This document shows, piece after piece, positions 17,579-27,189 of a DNA stretch of 64,000 nt. Source of the DNA: Calothrix sp. PCC 6303 (GTDB taxonomy: Bacteria > Cyanobacteriota > Cyanobacteriia > Cyanobacteriales > Nostocaceae); the NCBI RefSeq assembly GCF_000317435.1, contig NC_019751.1:3782001-3846000 (forward strand). Direction: 5' to 3'. The notes under the pieces are model-generated. The model was given only the letters and a program-made list of their open reading frames with translations, was not told the origin of the DNA and searched no databases. The first letter of the stretch is position 1, and each line of letters starts with the position of its first letter. Made by a program: the position numbers and the translations under genes.

Positions 17579-18424
17579 TATATCTATTTCTAAAGCAAGT
17601 TGATATAGTTGCCTTTTGGGGATAGAGGTTAATTTTGCTAGTTCTTTTGTGGCTTGCGATCGCGTGATGCCCTGAGCTATCATTCTTGCCAGTTCTACTT
17701 TAATTTGAGCAACAGAAAGCTCTTGATCAGAAGTTGTATTCCCCTCCACAACTAGGGTATATTCGCCTTGGGGTTCCTTTGTTTGGTAATATTCGCAAGC
17801 TGCATCAAGGGTACCCCGCCAAAACTCTTCATACAACTTAGTTAATTCCCTTGCTATAGCTATTTTGCGTTCAGCACCACCAAATACCTCAGCCAAATCC
17901 TGTAAAGTTGCCCGTAGACGGTGTGGTGACTCATAAAAAATCAAAGTTCTAGATTCCGTCTTCAGCAACTCCAAATATTCACGGCGTTGCTGTAATTTTG
18001 GCGGTAGAAACCCCTCAAACACAAATTTATCAGTTGGAAGAGCCGCAGCACTCAAAGCGGTAATTGCGGCATTTGCGCCGGGAATGGGGACAACATCAAA
18101 ACCCGCATCCACACAAGCCTTCACCAACTCATACCCAGGATCAGAAATACCCGGCATTCCGGCATCACTAACTAACGCGATTGTTTTCCCATCCTCTAAT
18201 TTTTGGAGTAATTCAGGAATTCGGCTAGTGCTATTGTGTTCGTGATAGCTAACTTGCGGTGTTTTGACTTGAAAATGGTGTAATAATTTTCCTGTGTGGC
18301 GAGTATCCTCAGCCGCAATCATATCAACATTTTGTAACACCCGCACCGCTCGAAACGTCATATCCTCCAGATTACCAATTGGAGTAGCGACAATGTAAAG
18401 TGTTCTGGGTTTGGGTTCACTCAT
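17576..18424 (-). CDS. rsmI: 16S rRNA (cytidine-1402-2'-O)-methyltransferase RsmI
   Basis: 282 residues. RsmI methylates the ribose of C1402 in the ribosomal decoding centre using S-adenosylmethionine. Typical motifs: LYIVATPIGNLEDMTFRAV at the start, AAEDTRHTGKLL, VSDAGMPGISDPGYELV, and YESPHRLRATLQDL. The C-terminal segment with RSQATKELAKLT is the expected small helical domain. ATG at 18424 is only one base from the ATG of the divergent kinase gene. Confidence 0.95.
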   Translation of the reverse strand: MSEPKPRTLYIVATPIGNLEDMTFRAVRVLQNVDMIAAEDTRHTGKLLHHFQVKTPQVSYHEHNSTSRIPELLQKLEDGKTIALVSDAGMPGISDPGYELVKACVDAGFDVVPIPGANAAITALSAAALPTDKFVFEGFLPPKLQQRREYLELLKTESRTLIFYESPHRLRATLQDLAEVFGGAERKIAIARELTKLYEEFWRGTLDAACEYYQTKEPQGEYTLVVEGNTTSDQELSVAQIKVELARMIAQGITRSQATKELAKLTSIPKRQLYQLALEIDI

Positions 18425-18425
18425 T

Positions 18426-19289
18426 ATGCAAAAACGCGGTCTATTTATTGGTTTAATTACCCTAGATTTAATTTACCTTGCGGATGCTCCTCCCCAAAAC
18501 AATCAAAAACTAGTTGCCACAGATTACACTGTAGCAGCAGGGGGACCAGCCACCAACGCCGCCGTCACCTTTAGTTACTTAGGAAATCAAGGGAAAGTCT
18601 TAGGATTACTAGGTTCCCATCCGATGACACAACTAATTAAAAGCGACTTAAACAAGCACCAAGTAACCATTAGCGACCTTCAGCCTAGCAAAAAAGAGCC
18701 ACCACCAGTATCGTCAATAATAGTATCTGAAGCGACAGGCGATCGCGCAATCATTTCCATCAACGCAACTAAAACGCAAATAGAAAACCAAAACATCCCA
18801 AACAACATACTCCAAGACATAGATATAGTATTAATTGACGGGCATCAAATGCAAACCAGTTATCAAATAGCCAAAATTGCCAAAACCCGAAAAATCCCCA
18901 TAGTAGTTGATGGTGGAAGTTGGAAAACGGGATTTGAAAAAATACTACCATTAGTAGATCACATAATTTGTTCAGCCAACTTTCATCCCCCAACCTGTCA
19001 AAACACCCAACAGGTTTTTAGCTATCTTCAACAACTTAAAATTCCCAACATTGCCATCACCAACGGAGACAAACCCATAGAATACAAATCAACCCCCAGC
19101 AATCAAACCCATCAACTGGAAATACCCAAAACTTCCATCATTGATACCCTAGGTGCAGGAGACATATTCCATGGTGCATTCTGTCATTATATCCTCCAAC
19201 AAAACTTTCCCCTAGCCCTACAATCAGCCGCCAAAATAGCCACAAAATCCTGTCAACACTTCGGCACACGCAACTGGATGAAAAACTAA
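18426..19289 (+). CDS. PfkB-family carbohydrate kinase
   Basis: 287 residues from ATG 18426. Ribokinase-fold sugar or nucleoside kinase. The N-terminal VAAGGPATNAAVTFSYLG is the family's first signature, and the C-terminal DTLGAGDIFHGAF is the second, with the catalytic Asp and the anion-hole glycines. Substrate cannot be told from sequence. The start codon is separated from the divergent rsmI start by a single base, so each promoter must lie within the other gene. Confidence 0.9.
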   Translation: MQKRGLFIGLITLDLIYLADAPPQNNQKLVATDYTVAAGGPATNAAVTFSYLGNQGKVLGLLGSHPMTQLIKSDLNKHQVTISDLQPSKKEPPPVSSIIVSEATGDRAIISINATKTQIENQNIPNNILQDIDIVLIDGHQMQTSYQIAKIAKTRKIPIVVDGGSWKTGFEKILPLVDHIICSANFHPPTCQNTQQVFSYLQQLKIPNIAITNGDKPIEYKSTPSNQTHQLEIPKTSIIDTLGAGDIFHGAFCHYILQQNFPLALQSAAKIATKSCQHFGTRNWMKN

Positions 19290-19405
19290 AACCCCTCTTT
19301 ATATTCTCTCCTTCTTCTCTCCTTCTTCTTTCCATATTACTCTGCGCCCCTCCGCGCTTACCTCCGCGCCCCACTGCGTTAAAAATATTATATTCCCCCT
19401 CCCAA

Positions 19406-20260
19406 ATGCAAAACCTCCAACAAATCCTTCAAATAGCACGTCCCATAACTTGGGAAGCCGCCAAAATCCTCAAATCATACTATCAAAAAACCCAACTAGA
19501 CATAGAATACAAAGGCGAAGATCCAGTTACAGCAGCCGACATAGCAGTTAGCAACTACCTAATACAACAACTACAATCCCAACTCAAAAACCAAGACTTT
19601 GGTTACGTCAGCGAAGAAAACTATCAACAACAACAACTAACCCAAGAATACGTTTGGATCATTGATCCCTTAGATGGAACCCGCGACTTCATCGACAAAA
19701 CAGGCGAATATGCAATTCATATAGCCCTCGTCAAGAACCATCGTCCAGTATTAGCATTAATTGCAATTCCCGAAACAGACAAAATCTATTATGCCACACT
19801 TAACGGCGGTACATTCGTTGAAACCAGCGACGGCAAAATTCAAAAAATTGAAATATCAACATCCCAAAAAATCGAAAACTTAATAGTTCTTGTTAGTCGT
19901 TTTCATCGGACTGAAAAACTAGAATATTTACTTAAAAACCTGCCTTGTCAAAATCATAAATCAGTCGGTAGTATCGGTTGTAAGATAGTGAATATGATTG
20001 AACATCAAGCCGACGTTTACATCTCTATTTCTGGAAAATCAGCACCCAAAGATTGGGATATTGCCGCACCGGAATTAATCCTCACAGAAGCGGGGGGAAA
20101 ATACACGCATTTGGATTTGACACCACTACAGTACAACACAGGTGATGTCAGTCAATGGGGTGGTTTACTAGCAAGTAGTGGTGAATTTCACGACATACTT
20201 TGTCGTGAATCGCAGAAAATTCTATTAGATTGGGAAAAACTTGAAAATCCACAGACGTGA
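19406..20260 (+). CDS. cysQ: 3'(2'),5'-bisphosphate nucleotidase CysQ-like (inositol monophosphatase family)
   Basis: 284 residues. Metal-dependent phosphatase of the IMPase fold, likely acting on PAP from sulfate assimilation. Metal-binding motifs: EYKGEDPVTAADIAVS, VSEEN, WIIDPLDGTRDFID (the family signature) and PKDWDIAAPELILTEAGG. It is in the same direction as the PfkB gene, 116 bases upstream. The intergenic DNA contains a pyrimidine-rich low-complexity tract and CTCCGCGC-type text seen widely in cyanobacteria. Inositol monophosphatase activity is the main alternative. Confidence 0.85.
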   Translation: MQNLQQILQIARPITWEAAKILKSYYQKTQLDIEYKGEDPVTAADIAVSNYLIQQLQSQLKNQDFGYVSEENYQQQQLTQEYVWIIDPLDGTRDFIDKTGEYAIHIALVKNHRPVLALIAIPETDKIYYATLNGGTFVETSDGKIQKIEISTSQKIENLIVLVSRFHRTEKLEYLLKNLPCQNHKSVGSIGCKIVNMIEHQADVYISISGKSAPKDWDIAAPELILTEAGGKYTHLDLTPLQYNTGDVSQWGGLLASSGEFHDILCRESQKILLDWEKLENPQT

Positions 20261-20292
20261 TATATCGCGTCTAAACACAGTCTACATAGATT

Positions 20293-21315
20293 TTATGTGG
20301 TGCTAGGAACCAAAGCTAAAGCTTGAACCAAAACTTGAGAATCTCCCGCACCACGACAAGAATGTTCCGTTATGTATTGCTTCCATGCACGACTTCCTGG
20401 TTTCCCTGCGAATAGCTGCAACATATGACGAGTAATTTTATGTAGCTTCAAACCTTTAGCAGTCCATTTATCAACGTAGGGAAGCATTGCTTCTACAACC
20501 TGATGACGTGTTCTAGGGATATTTTCATCACCGTAAAATTGCGAATCTACCTGTGAGAAAAGATACGGATTATTGTATGCCGCACGTCCAATCATCACAG
20601 CATCAACTGACTCTAGCTGTTCCTGTACCTGTGCTAAATTTGTCAAGCCGCCGTTAATTTCGATAAATAAGTCAGGAAAATCAGCTTTGAGACGATGGAC
20701 ATCAGCGTAACGCAAAGGGGGAATATCCCGGTTTTCCTTGGGACTCAATCCCTTTAACCAAGCCTTACGAGCATGGACATTAAATACCTTACACCCTGAG
20801 AGCGCGATCGCATTCACAAACGCAGCCATATTTTCGTAGCTATCAACATCATCCACTCCAATCCGGTGCTTCACACTAATTGGTATATTCACAGCAGCAA
20901 CCATTGCAGCTACGCAATCAGCCACTTTTTCCGGTTGCATCATCAAACAAGCACCAAAGTTGCCATCCTGTACCCGACTACTGGGACATCCAACATTCAA
21001 ATTAATTTCGTCATAACCCATATCTTCGGCAATTCGCGCACACTTCGCCAATTCTTGGGGATTATCACCACCAACCTGTAAAACTAGCGGTTTCTCTTCC
21101 GGGGAAAAGCCTAAAAGATGTTCTCTGTCACCATGAATAATCGCCGCAGTTGTCACCATTTCGGTATACAACAAAGTATGCTGAGTAATCTGCCGCATAA
21201 AGTAGCGAAAATGACGATCAGTACGATCCATCATTGGTGCGACACTGATGGGGTAATATTGCGATCGCGCCGAATTCTGAACTGGTACTGATGTGGATAA
21301 TGTTGTTTGATTCAC
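20293..21315 (-). CDS. dusA: tRNA-dihydrouridine synthase A
   Basis: 340 residues, GTG start at 21315. FMN enzyme reducing uridines in the tRNA D-loop (U20 for DusA). Motifs: SVAPMMDRTDRHFRYFMR, LQVGGDNPQELAKCA, EINLNVGCPSSRVQDGNFGA (the DUS signature with catalytic Cys), FNVHARKAWLKGLSPKENR and VMIGRAAYNNPYLF. The KGLSPKENR segment is characteristic of the DusA subgroup. Confidence 0.95.
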   Translation of the reverse strand: MNQTTLSTSVPVQNSARSQYYPISVAPMMDRTDRHFRYFMRQITQHTLLYTEMVTTAAIIHGDREHLLGFSPEEKPLVLQVGGDNPQELAKCARIAEDMGYDEINLNVGCPSSRVQDGNFGACLMMQPEKVADCVAAMVAAVNIPISVKHRIGVDDVDSYENMAAFVNAIALSGCKVFNVHARKAWLKGLSPKENRDIPPLRYADVHRLKADFPDLFIEINGGLTNLAQVQEQLESVDAVMIGRAAYNNPYLFSQVDSQFYGDENIPRTRHQVVEAMLPYVDKWTAKGLKLHKITRHMLQLFAGKPGSRAWKQYITEHSCRGAGDSQVLVQALALVPSTT

Positions 21316-21881
21316 AGACTAATAATTAATTCATCTATTGTATATTCAGGCAATGGTCGTTCACTAGCCTAGCGCTTAATGGACAACCCGCTCTACCCAC
21401 TCACAGCTTAAAATATATTTTAATTATACTTTTATGAAATTCAGTTGTTAATACTGGAATTTCCCAATAATCGATATTATCATCAAAGATAGATTTCAAA
21501 GCTGATCTGTTGATAGTTTACTTTGACACAACACGCAAAAATATTGTATGATCGTGTAGGTAACTTGTAATCGCAATTAATATGTATATATTAATTTTCC
21601 TTAATTTAGGTTGAATAACTAAATATGCAAGTCCGACACCGCATCTGGGGTATTATCTCCAAAATCGAAAGCTTGAATACTATATTCTGAATAATAGGGT
21701 TAGTGCCAAGTTTGATCAAAAATTTGAATTGCCAGCAGCGTCCTGTTATCAAGCTTAGTTTGTAATATTAAACATTAACTCATACATTAATTTTAATGAT
21801 TTTCTCAAAAATCGTAATAGTGGTAGCCCAAATCACAAGTTATGGTGAAGGCATTGTGACTCTATTCAGTTAGTAGTAAAT
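21316..21881 (+). other. Gene-free region with a strong promoter-like site
   Basis: 566 bases between dusA and a small membrane protein. AT-rich, no frame supported. It contains the promoter-like pair at 21523-21552; the 330 bases following that promoter hold no gene, so a long leader or a small RNA is possible. Confidence 0.4.
21523..21552 (+). promoter_or_regulatory. Sigma-70-type promoter
   Basis: TTGACA (21523-21528) and TATGAT (21547-21552) are separated by 18 bases, close to the group 1 sigma consensus. Transcription would begin near 21559 and run rightward toward 21882. Confidence 0.6.
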
Positions 21882-22103
21882 ATGAGAATTTCAAAACAGA
21901 AAAGTGCAAAGTTAAAGTCTTATTTCGGTTTGATGCCATACGCAGCTATCGGAATAGCAATTTTTTACTTTAACTCATTAGCAAATACGAATTATCTACT
22001 TAGGGGATATTTTACATTGCTAGAGTGCCAAACCGCAATACTGGCAATTTTATTCATAACTGGTAAACTAAAAACCAAGTCTGAGCCTACAGATCATCAT
22101 TAA
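21882..22103 (+). CDS. Small membrane hypothetical protein
   Basis: 73 residues with two predicted membrane segments (about 16-31 and 41-59), a basic N-terminus (KQKSAKLK) and a polar tail. No family recognised. It precedes the TM2 and HHH genes in the same direction (72-base gap to the next), so the three may be co-transcribed. Ribosome binding site is weak. Confidence 0.5.
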   Translation: MRISKQKSAKLKSYFGLMPYAAIGIAIFYFNSLANTNYLLRGYFTLLECQTAILAILFITGKLKTKSEPTDHH

Positions 22104-22175
22104 ATAATAATTAATTATATCATTTCATCTTCAGTAACGACCATACATTATTAAATAAGTAAACAGGAGTAGGCA

Positions 22176-22526
22176 ATGAAGAGTAAGGGAACAGCTACAA
22201 TTATATGTTTTTTTCTGGGTGGTTTAGGCGTTCATAAATTCTATCTTGGACAAACTGGTGCTGGAATTGTATATCTATTATTGAGTTGGACTTTTGTACC
22301 TTCAATCATCGCATTTGTTGAGTTTTTTATTCTTCTATTAATGTCTGACGAAGATTTCAACAGACAGTACAATAACGGGATAAGTGGTAGTGGTTATAGT
22401 GGTGGTGCAATATCTGCCCAAGATGCCACAAGGGCTTTAGGTGATTTAAAAAAATTGTTTGAATCTGGCGTAATTACAGCAGAAGAATATGAAGAAAAGC
22501 GGCAGAAACTTTTGAAATCTTTGTAA
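22176..22526 (+). CDS. TM2-domain protein with C-terminal SHOCT motif
   Basis: 116 residues. Residues 6-60 form a TM2 domain (FFLGGLGVHKFYLGQTGAGI followed by a second hydrophobic helix). Residues about 83-116 form a SHOCT-type helical hairpin (LKKLFESGVITAEEYEEKRQ). A good AGGAGT site precedes ATG 22176. Membrane protein of unknown role; TM2-SHOCT combinations are common in bacteria and SHOCT is thought to mediate oligomerisation. Confidence 0.88.
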   Translation: MKSKGTATIICFFLGGLGVHKFYLGQTGAGIVYLLLSWTFVPSIIAFVEFFILLLMSDEDFNRQYNNGISGSGYSGGAISAQDATRALGDLKKLFESGVITAEEYEEKRQKLLKSL

Positions 22527-22545
22527 AAATAAAGTTGGTTTTATC

Positions 22546-23241
22546 GTGTCGCAATCATCTTGGTTTCAGCAAACACCCCGTTGGGTATGGCTTTCTGCAA
22601 TTCCAGTATTTGGTGGTTTGGCAATAAGTTATGCTGGTTATAAATCAAAAACTAAAGGATGGATAGCTGTAGGGATAGGAATCACAGGTGCTTCCTTGTT
22701 ATTATCTAGTAGTGGTTTAACATCTTTTATCTGGATGGGTCAAATAGGACTATCTGTCTATTTGAAAAAAAGATTTTTAGCAAAAACATATCCCAAAACT
22801 TTACCAATTCCCCACGAGCCAGAATTAGCCAAAATAATAGCTAACAATCGTGATAAAATTGATATTAACGAATGCACTAAAAATGATTTAGTAATGTTAG
22901 GTATTCCCATCGTTTATGCAAATAACGTCGAGTCATTACAAAACGAAGGATATATATTTACCCACATAGAAGAATTGAGTGAAATTGCTGGAATTCCAGA
23001 AAAAACTGTAGCTAAAGTTTCGTCAATGCTAGTTTTTAGTTATAACTACAGAAAAGAAGCTGACTCTTCTTGGAGAAGACTAAATACATATACAGTTCAG
23101 GAATTAATTGATTGTGGTTTAGATGCTGTAATCGCCGAAAAAATCGTTAGGGAAAGACAGCGCAAAGGCGAATATAAATCGTTAATTGATGTTAAATATC
23201 GCACGAATTTACCTGTAAATAGTTATAAGCAGATTTCTTAG
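22546..23241 (+). CDS. Membrane protein with helix-hairpin-helix segments
   Basis: 231 residues, GTG start at 22546, 19 bases after the TM2 gene. The first about 75 residues are hydrophobic with two or three membrane segments. The rest contains ComEA/HHH-like repeats: DKIDINECTKNDLVMLGI, HIEELSEIAGIPEKTVAKV and YTVQELIDCGLDAVIAEKIV, ending with GEYKSLIDVKYRTNL. HHH motifs usually bind DNA non-specifically, but here they may be protein-protein modules. Function unknown. Confidence 0.75.
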   Translation: MSQSSWFQQTPRWVWLSAIPVFGGLAISYAGYKSKTKGWIAVGIGITGASLLLSSSGLTSFIWMGQIGLSVYLKKRFLAKTYPKTLPIPHEPELAKIIANNRDKIDINECTKNDLVMLGIPIVYANNVESLQNEGYIFTHIEELSEIAGIPEKTVAKVSSMLVFSYNYRKEADSSWRRLNTYTVQELIDCGLDAVIAEKIVRERQRKGEYKSLIDVKYRTNLPVNSYKQIS

Positions 23242-23259
23242 TTTAGGCTATGCAGCTTG

Positions 23260-24069
23260 ATGAAAAATATCGAAATTCAAACAGCAACAGTTAAAATACC
23301 CAATCACAAATTAGAAATCGATGCCTATCTCGCTCAACCAATTCAAAGTATAAATTCTGGTGCAGTTATCGTGTTTCATGAAATCTTTGGCGTGAATGGA
23401 AATATTCGAGATATCACCGAATTAATTGCCAAACAAGGATATATTGCTATTGCCCCAGCGATGTACCAACGTAATGCTCCCGGTTTTGAATTTGGCTTGA
23501 GTGAAGCGGATATTGGTTACAGCCAACAAGCCTATGAATTGGGATTAAAATATTATCAACAGGTCAAATATGGGGAAATATTAAGCGATATTGCAGCAAC
23601 AATTTCCTACCTCAAAAACTTACCAAATCTAAAAATTAATTCCATTGGCTGCATTGGCTTTTGTTTCGGTGGTCATGTTGCTTATATGGCTGCAACTTTA
23701 CCTGATATTAAAGTTGCAGCTTCGTTTTATGGTGGTGGAATTACAACTTCTAGTTATGGAGAAGAGATTCCTACGTTGAATCGAACCCAGAATATTAAAG
23801 GCACTATCTATTGCTTTTTTGGAACTAAAGATACATTGGTTTCACAGGAAGAAAATCAAAAAATTGCAGCGGAACTAGAAAAACATAAAATCAATCATCG
23901 TGTATTTAGATACGACGCAGGACACGGTTTTTTTACTGGATTCTTTCTTGATAAATATCCATTTTTAACAAAACATCCAAATTTGAACCGGGAAGCTGCC
24001 ATCGATTCTTGGTACAAAGTTCTGGAACTGTTTCACGGAGGGTTAAGTTCTAAAGTTACGGCTATGTGA
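23260..24069 (+). CDS. Dienelactone hydrolase family protein
   Basis: 269 residues from ATG 23260. Alpha/beta hydrolase with the DLH triad: nucleophile Cys in GCIGFCFGGHVA, Asp in FGTKDTLVS region and His in YDAGHGFF. VIVFHEIFGVNG carries the conserved Glu of the family. Likely hydrolyses lactones or esters in the cytoplasm; the true substrate in cyanobacteria is unknown. It follows the HHH gene by 18 bases and could belong to the same transcript. Confidence 0.9.
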   Translation: MKNIEIQTATVKIPNHKLEIDAYLAQPIQSINSGAVIVFHEIFGVNGNIRDITELIAKQGYIAIAPAMYQRNAPGFEFGLSEADIGYSQQAYELGLKYYQQVKYGEILSDIAATISYLKNLPNLKINSIGCIGFCFGGHVAYMAATLPDIKVAASFYGGGITTSSYGEEIPTLNRTQNIKGTIYCFFGTKDTLVSQEENQKIAAELEKHKINHRVFRYDAGHGFFTGFFLDKYPFLTKHPNLNREAAIDSWYKVLELFHGGLSSKVTAM

Positions 24070-24129
24070 GGATTTGGGTATGTGAACCAATGATAGCCGT
24101 AACGCACCAGGATCATACGGTATTATTTG

Positions 24130-24203
24130 ACCATGAAAGGCTGAGTAATAAACGGCTTTCCCCCACTGCCTACTGCCTACTCACTACTGCCTTGACGTAC
24201 TAG
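24130..24203 (-). repeat. CTAGTAC-family palindromic repeat, partial copy
   Basis: Ends in CTGCCTACTCACTACTGCC TTG-CGTACTAG, matching the right part of 57115-57219. The left end is absent. The cinA stop codon (24200-24202) is formed by the CTAG of the repeat end. Confidence 0.8.
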
Positions 24204-25462
24204 TTACGTGAAAATAGCTGTAGTTTACGTCGGAGACAATCCAAAGCAGTAGAAGCACTGGAATAACGAACTAAATAACGTCCTCTAATTGCCCCAAAGT
24301 TATATTCAAAACTTTCCACAGTACCGTCGGGTGCTGCTAAACCGATGTAAACTAACCCCACTGCTTTAGTTTCTGTTCCTCCAGTTGGTCCAGCAATACC
24401 TGTGATGCTCAAACTCCAACTAGTTCCAATTTTAGTTTTTACACCCAATGCCATTTGTTCGGCAACGATAGCGCTAACTGCACCGTGTTTTGCTAAGTCA
24501 TCGGGGTTAACTCCCAAAAGTCTTTCTTTGACTGAGTTGTCGTAGGATATTATACCACCCCAAAAATAATCGGAACTGCCAGGTATTTCGGTGAGCATTT
24601 CCCCTAATCCACCACCTGTACAGGATTCGGCAACAGAAAGGGTTTGACCTGCTTGGCGTAATAGTTCCCCTACTACGGAGGCTAACGTGTCATTATCAGC
24701 ACCATAGTAGTCTAGTCCAGCAATTTCTTGGAGTTGTTTGGCAACAGGATCGATTAATGCTTCGGCTGCTACTTCAGAATTGGCTTGAGCGGCAACACGT
24801 AATTTTACTTCTCCCTTACTGGCATAGGGTGCCACGGTTGGGTTAGGTAGATTCAGGTATGAGGCGACTTTTTCCGCTAAAGCTGATTCAGTAATGCCGC
24901 GAAACTTTAACATTCGGCTGTGGATGATGTTTTTGCCCCAACCTTGATTTTTTAGGTAAGGAACGGCTGTTTCTTGCCACATGCGGCGCATTTCGCTGGG
25001 TACACCAGGAAAGGTAAAAAGGGTAATATCGGAGTTTGGTTGCCAAATAATTCCGGGTGCGGTACCTGTGGGGTTGGGGAGAATTTCGGCACCTTGGGGA
25101 ATTAGTGCTTGTTTACGGTTGCTGGATGTCATGACCAGTCGGCGATTTGCGTGTTTTTGCATGATATCTTCGATGATATCGGCACGTTCAATGAGGGGAG
25201 AACTGAAGTAATCGGCGATGGTTTCGCAGGTGAGATCGTCGGGTGTTGGTCCAAGTCCTCCTGTAAAGATGAGGATTTTTGCACCTCTATTGATAGCAAT
25301 GTCAATAACTTGCTTGATGCGTTGGACATTATCACCAACTACAGTTTGATGATAGTGGGGAATGCCTAGTTTGGCTAACTCCTGGGCGAGATATTGAGCG
25401 TTGCTATTGAGAATATCACCTAATAATAATTCTGTACCGACGCAAATAATTTCTGCACTCAT
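24200..25462 (-). CDS. cinA: CinA-like protein (competence/damage-inducible, nicotinamide nucleotide amidase)
   Basis: 420 residues, full length. The N-terminal COG1058 domain (MSAEIICVGTELLLGDILN, FTGGLGPTPDDLTCE) resembles molybdopterin-binding proteins and has ADP-ribose pyrophosphatase activity in studied homologues. The C-terminal CinA domain (SVAESCTGGGLGEMLTEIPGS, SYDNSVKERLLGV, SITGIAGPTGGTETKAVGL) is the NMN deamidase type. It lies 98 bases downstream of glyA in the same direction. Its stop codon comes from a CTAGTAC repeat end, so the last residues may differ from orthologues. Confidence 0.95.
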   Translation of the reverse strand: MSAEIICVGTELLLGDILNSNAQYLAQELAKLGIPHYHQTVVGDNVQRIKQVIDIAINRGAKILIFTGGLGPTPDDLTCETIADYFSSPLIERADIIEDIMQKHANRRLVMTSSNRKQALIPQGAEILPNPTGTAPGIIWQPNSDITLFTFPGVPSEMRRMWQETAVPYLKNQGWGKNIIHSRMLKFRGITESALAEKVASYLNLPNPTVAPYASKGEVKLRVAAQANSEVAAEALIDPVAKQLQEIAGLDYYGADNDTLASVVGELLRQAGQTLSVAESCTGGGLGEMLTEIPGSSDYFWGGIISYDNSVKERLLGVNPDDLAKHGAVSAIVAEQMALGVKTKIGTSWSLSITGIAGPTGGTETKAVGLVYIGLAAPDGTVESFEYNFGAIRGRYLVRYSSASTALDCLRRKLQLFSRN

Positions 25463-25500
25463 AAGTTGGGAAGGAGTTAGAAGAGAGGGAGTGAGGTTTA

Positions 25501-25531
25501 GATCCCCGACTTCTTGTGGAAGTCAAGGATC
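25501..25531. repeat. Hairpin GATCC-GACTTC/GAAGTC-GGATC between glyA and cinA
   Basis: GATCCCCGACTTC pairs with GAAGTCAAGGATC around a TTGTG loop. The same GATCCCCGACT core forms the hairpin after rpsF (29907-29935), so this is a dispersed hairpin motif. Confidence 0.5.
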
Positions 25532-25560
25532 TGGGTGCGTAACAACTAGCTTTTAAACGC

Positions 25561-26844
25561 TTAAGCGATCGCGTGAGCGGCAACTGCTAGATGGGGATAT
25601 AACGGGAAGCGATCGCATAATGTCGCAACCCTACGTTTACAGTCGGCTGTTACTGCCTCAGAATCTGGACTGAGCAAACGATCGGCGATAATATTGCCGA
25701 TTTCCCCAAATTCTGTGACTCCCATACCTCGTGTTGTCATTGCTGGTGAACCTAACCGTAGTCCACTAGTAACAAATGGCGATTCTGGGTCGAAGGGAAC
25801 TGTGTTTTTGTTTGCCGTGATATTTACAGTGCTGACCAATTGATCAGCGATTTTACCTGTCATGCCAATACTCCGCAAATCTACGAGCATTAAATGATTA
25901 TCGGTTCCATCTGATACTGTTTTTAATCCGCGATTTTTCAGTTGAGCGGCTAATGCACGGGCATTTTCAATTACTTGGGCTGAATAGATTTTAAACTCTG
26001 GTTTGAGGGCTTCGCCAAAGGCTACTGCTTTGGCGGCGATTACATGCTCTAATGGACCGCCTTGGGTACCTGGGAAAACCGATTTATCTAATTTTTTACC
26101 TAATTCGGCATCGGCTGTCAAAATCAAACCACCACGGGGTCCCCGGAGGGTCTTGTGGGTGGTTGTTGTCACTACATGACAATGGGGAATTGGGTTAGGG
26201 TGTAAACCTGTGGCAACTAAACCTGCAATGTGGGCAATGTCTGCTAACAAATAAGCACCCACTTCATCCGCAATACTACGGAACTTGGCAAAATCAATAA
26301 TTCGAGGATAAGCTGAATAACCGCAAATTATGAGCTTAGGACGCTCCCTAAGCGCCTGCTCTCGGATTTGCTCGTAGTCTAGCTGTTCGGTTTCCTGGCT
26401 GACTCCGTAGTGACAAACTTGGAACCATTTACCGGAAACATTTACAGGGGAACCATGGGTGAGGTGTCCACCATGGGACAAATCCATCCCCATGATTTTG
26501 TCACCTGGTTCTAGGAGGGTTAGAAATACAGCAAAGTTTGCCTGAGCACCTGAGTGAGGTTGAACGTTAGCGTGAGCAGCACCAAATAGTTCTTTAGCCC
26601 GATCTATTGCCAATTGTTCGATTTTATCGACAAATTCGCAACCACCATAATAACGTTTGCCGGGTAAACCCTCAGCATACTTATTGGTGAGTACCGAACC
26701 TTGAGCAGCAAGAACTGCGGCTGATGTAAAGTTTTCGCTAGCAATCAATTCTAAATGATCCTGCTGACGACCAAGTTCTTGATTGATTAATTGTGCGATC
26801 GCATAATCGGAAGTTGCTAGAAAATCTGAATTAGTCTTAGTCAC
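25561..26844 (-). CDS. glyA: Serine hydroxymethyltransferase
   Basis: 427 residues, GTG start at 26844. PLP enzyme interconverting serine and glycine with tetrahydrofolate; supplies one-carbon units and works in photorespiration. Motifs: [61 protein letters not shown] and the PLP lysine in [14 protein letters not shown]. Length is normal. cinA follows on the same strand. Confidence 0.97.
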   Translation of the reverse strand: MTKTNSDFLATSDYAIAQLINQELGRQQDHLELIASENFTSAAVLAAQGSVLTNKYAEGLPGKRYYGGCEFVDKIEQLAIDRAKELFGAAHANVQPHSGAQANFAVFLTLLEPGDKIMGMDLSHGGHLTHGSPVNVSGKWFQVCHYGVSQETEQLDYEQIREQALRERPKLIICGYSAYPRIIDFAKFRSIADEVGAYLLADIAHIAGLVATGLHPNPIPHCHVVTTTTHKTLRGPRGGLILTADAELGKKLDKSVFPGTQGGPLEHVIAAKAVAFGEALKPEFKIYSAQVIENARALAAQLKNRGLKTVSDGTDNHLMLVDLRSIGMTGKIADQLVSTVNITANKNTVPFDPESPFVTSGLRLGSPAMTTRGMGVTEFGEIGNIIADRLLSPDSEAVTADCKRRVATLCDRFPLYPHLAVAAHAIA

Positions 26845-27189
26845 AAGAACTATGCCCTATGGAATTTAGCAATTTTGTGGCAACTACGATGTTGAGGTTT
26901 CATCTGGCTTAAATGCAACCAAAACCGAGTGCGTTAATTATGATAACGTTCTTTTCCTGCATTTCACCCATAACTATGACTAAATTCATCTAGTTTAAGA
27001 TCACAATAAATGTATTATTTTTTACTTCTAGACTGATATTTTTTGAGTAAAGACAATATAATTTGAATTATTGGGATGCAAGCTTACCTTGTCAAAAAAC
27101 AAGTATTGTGCGTTTCGGGTTTTATTGAGAACTGAAATTACCAATTACTGCAACTAATTAAAACAAATATTTATAGAGGGGGGAATTAT
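26845..27189. other. Divergent region between glyA and small Cys protein
   Basis: 345 bases, AT-rich, holding the promoters of both divergent genes. No riboswitch-like fold was recognised. GAGGGGGG stands just before ATG 27190. Confidence 0.4.
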
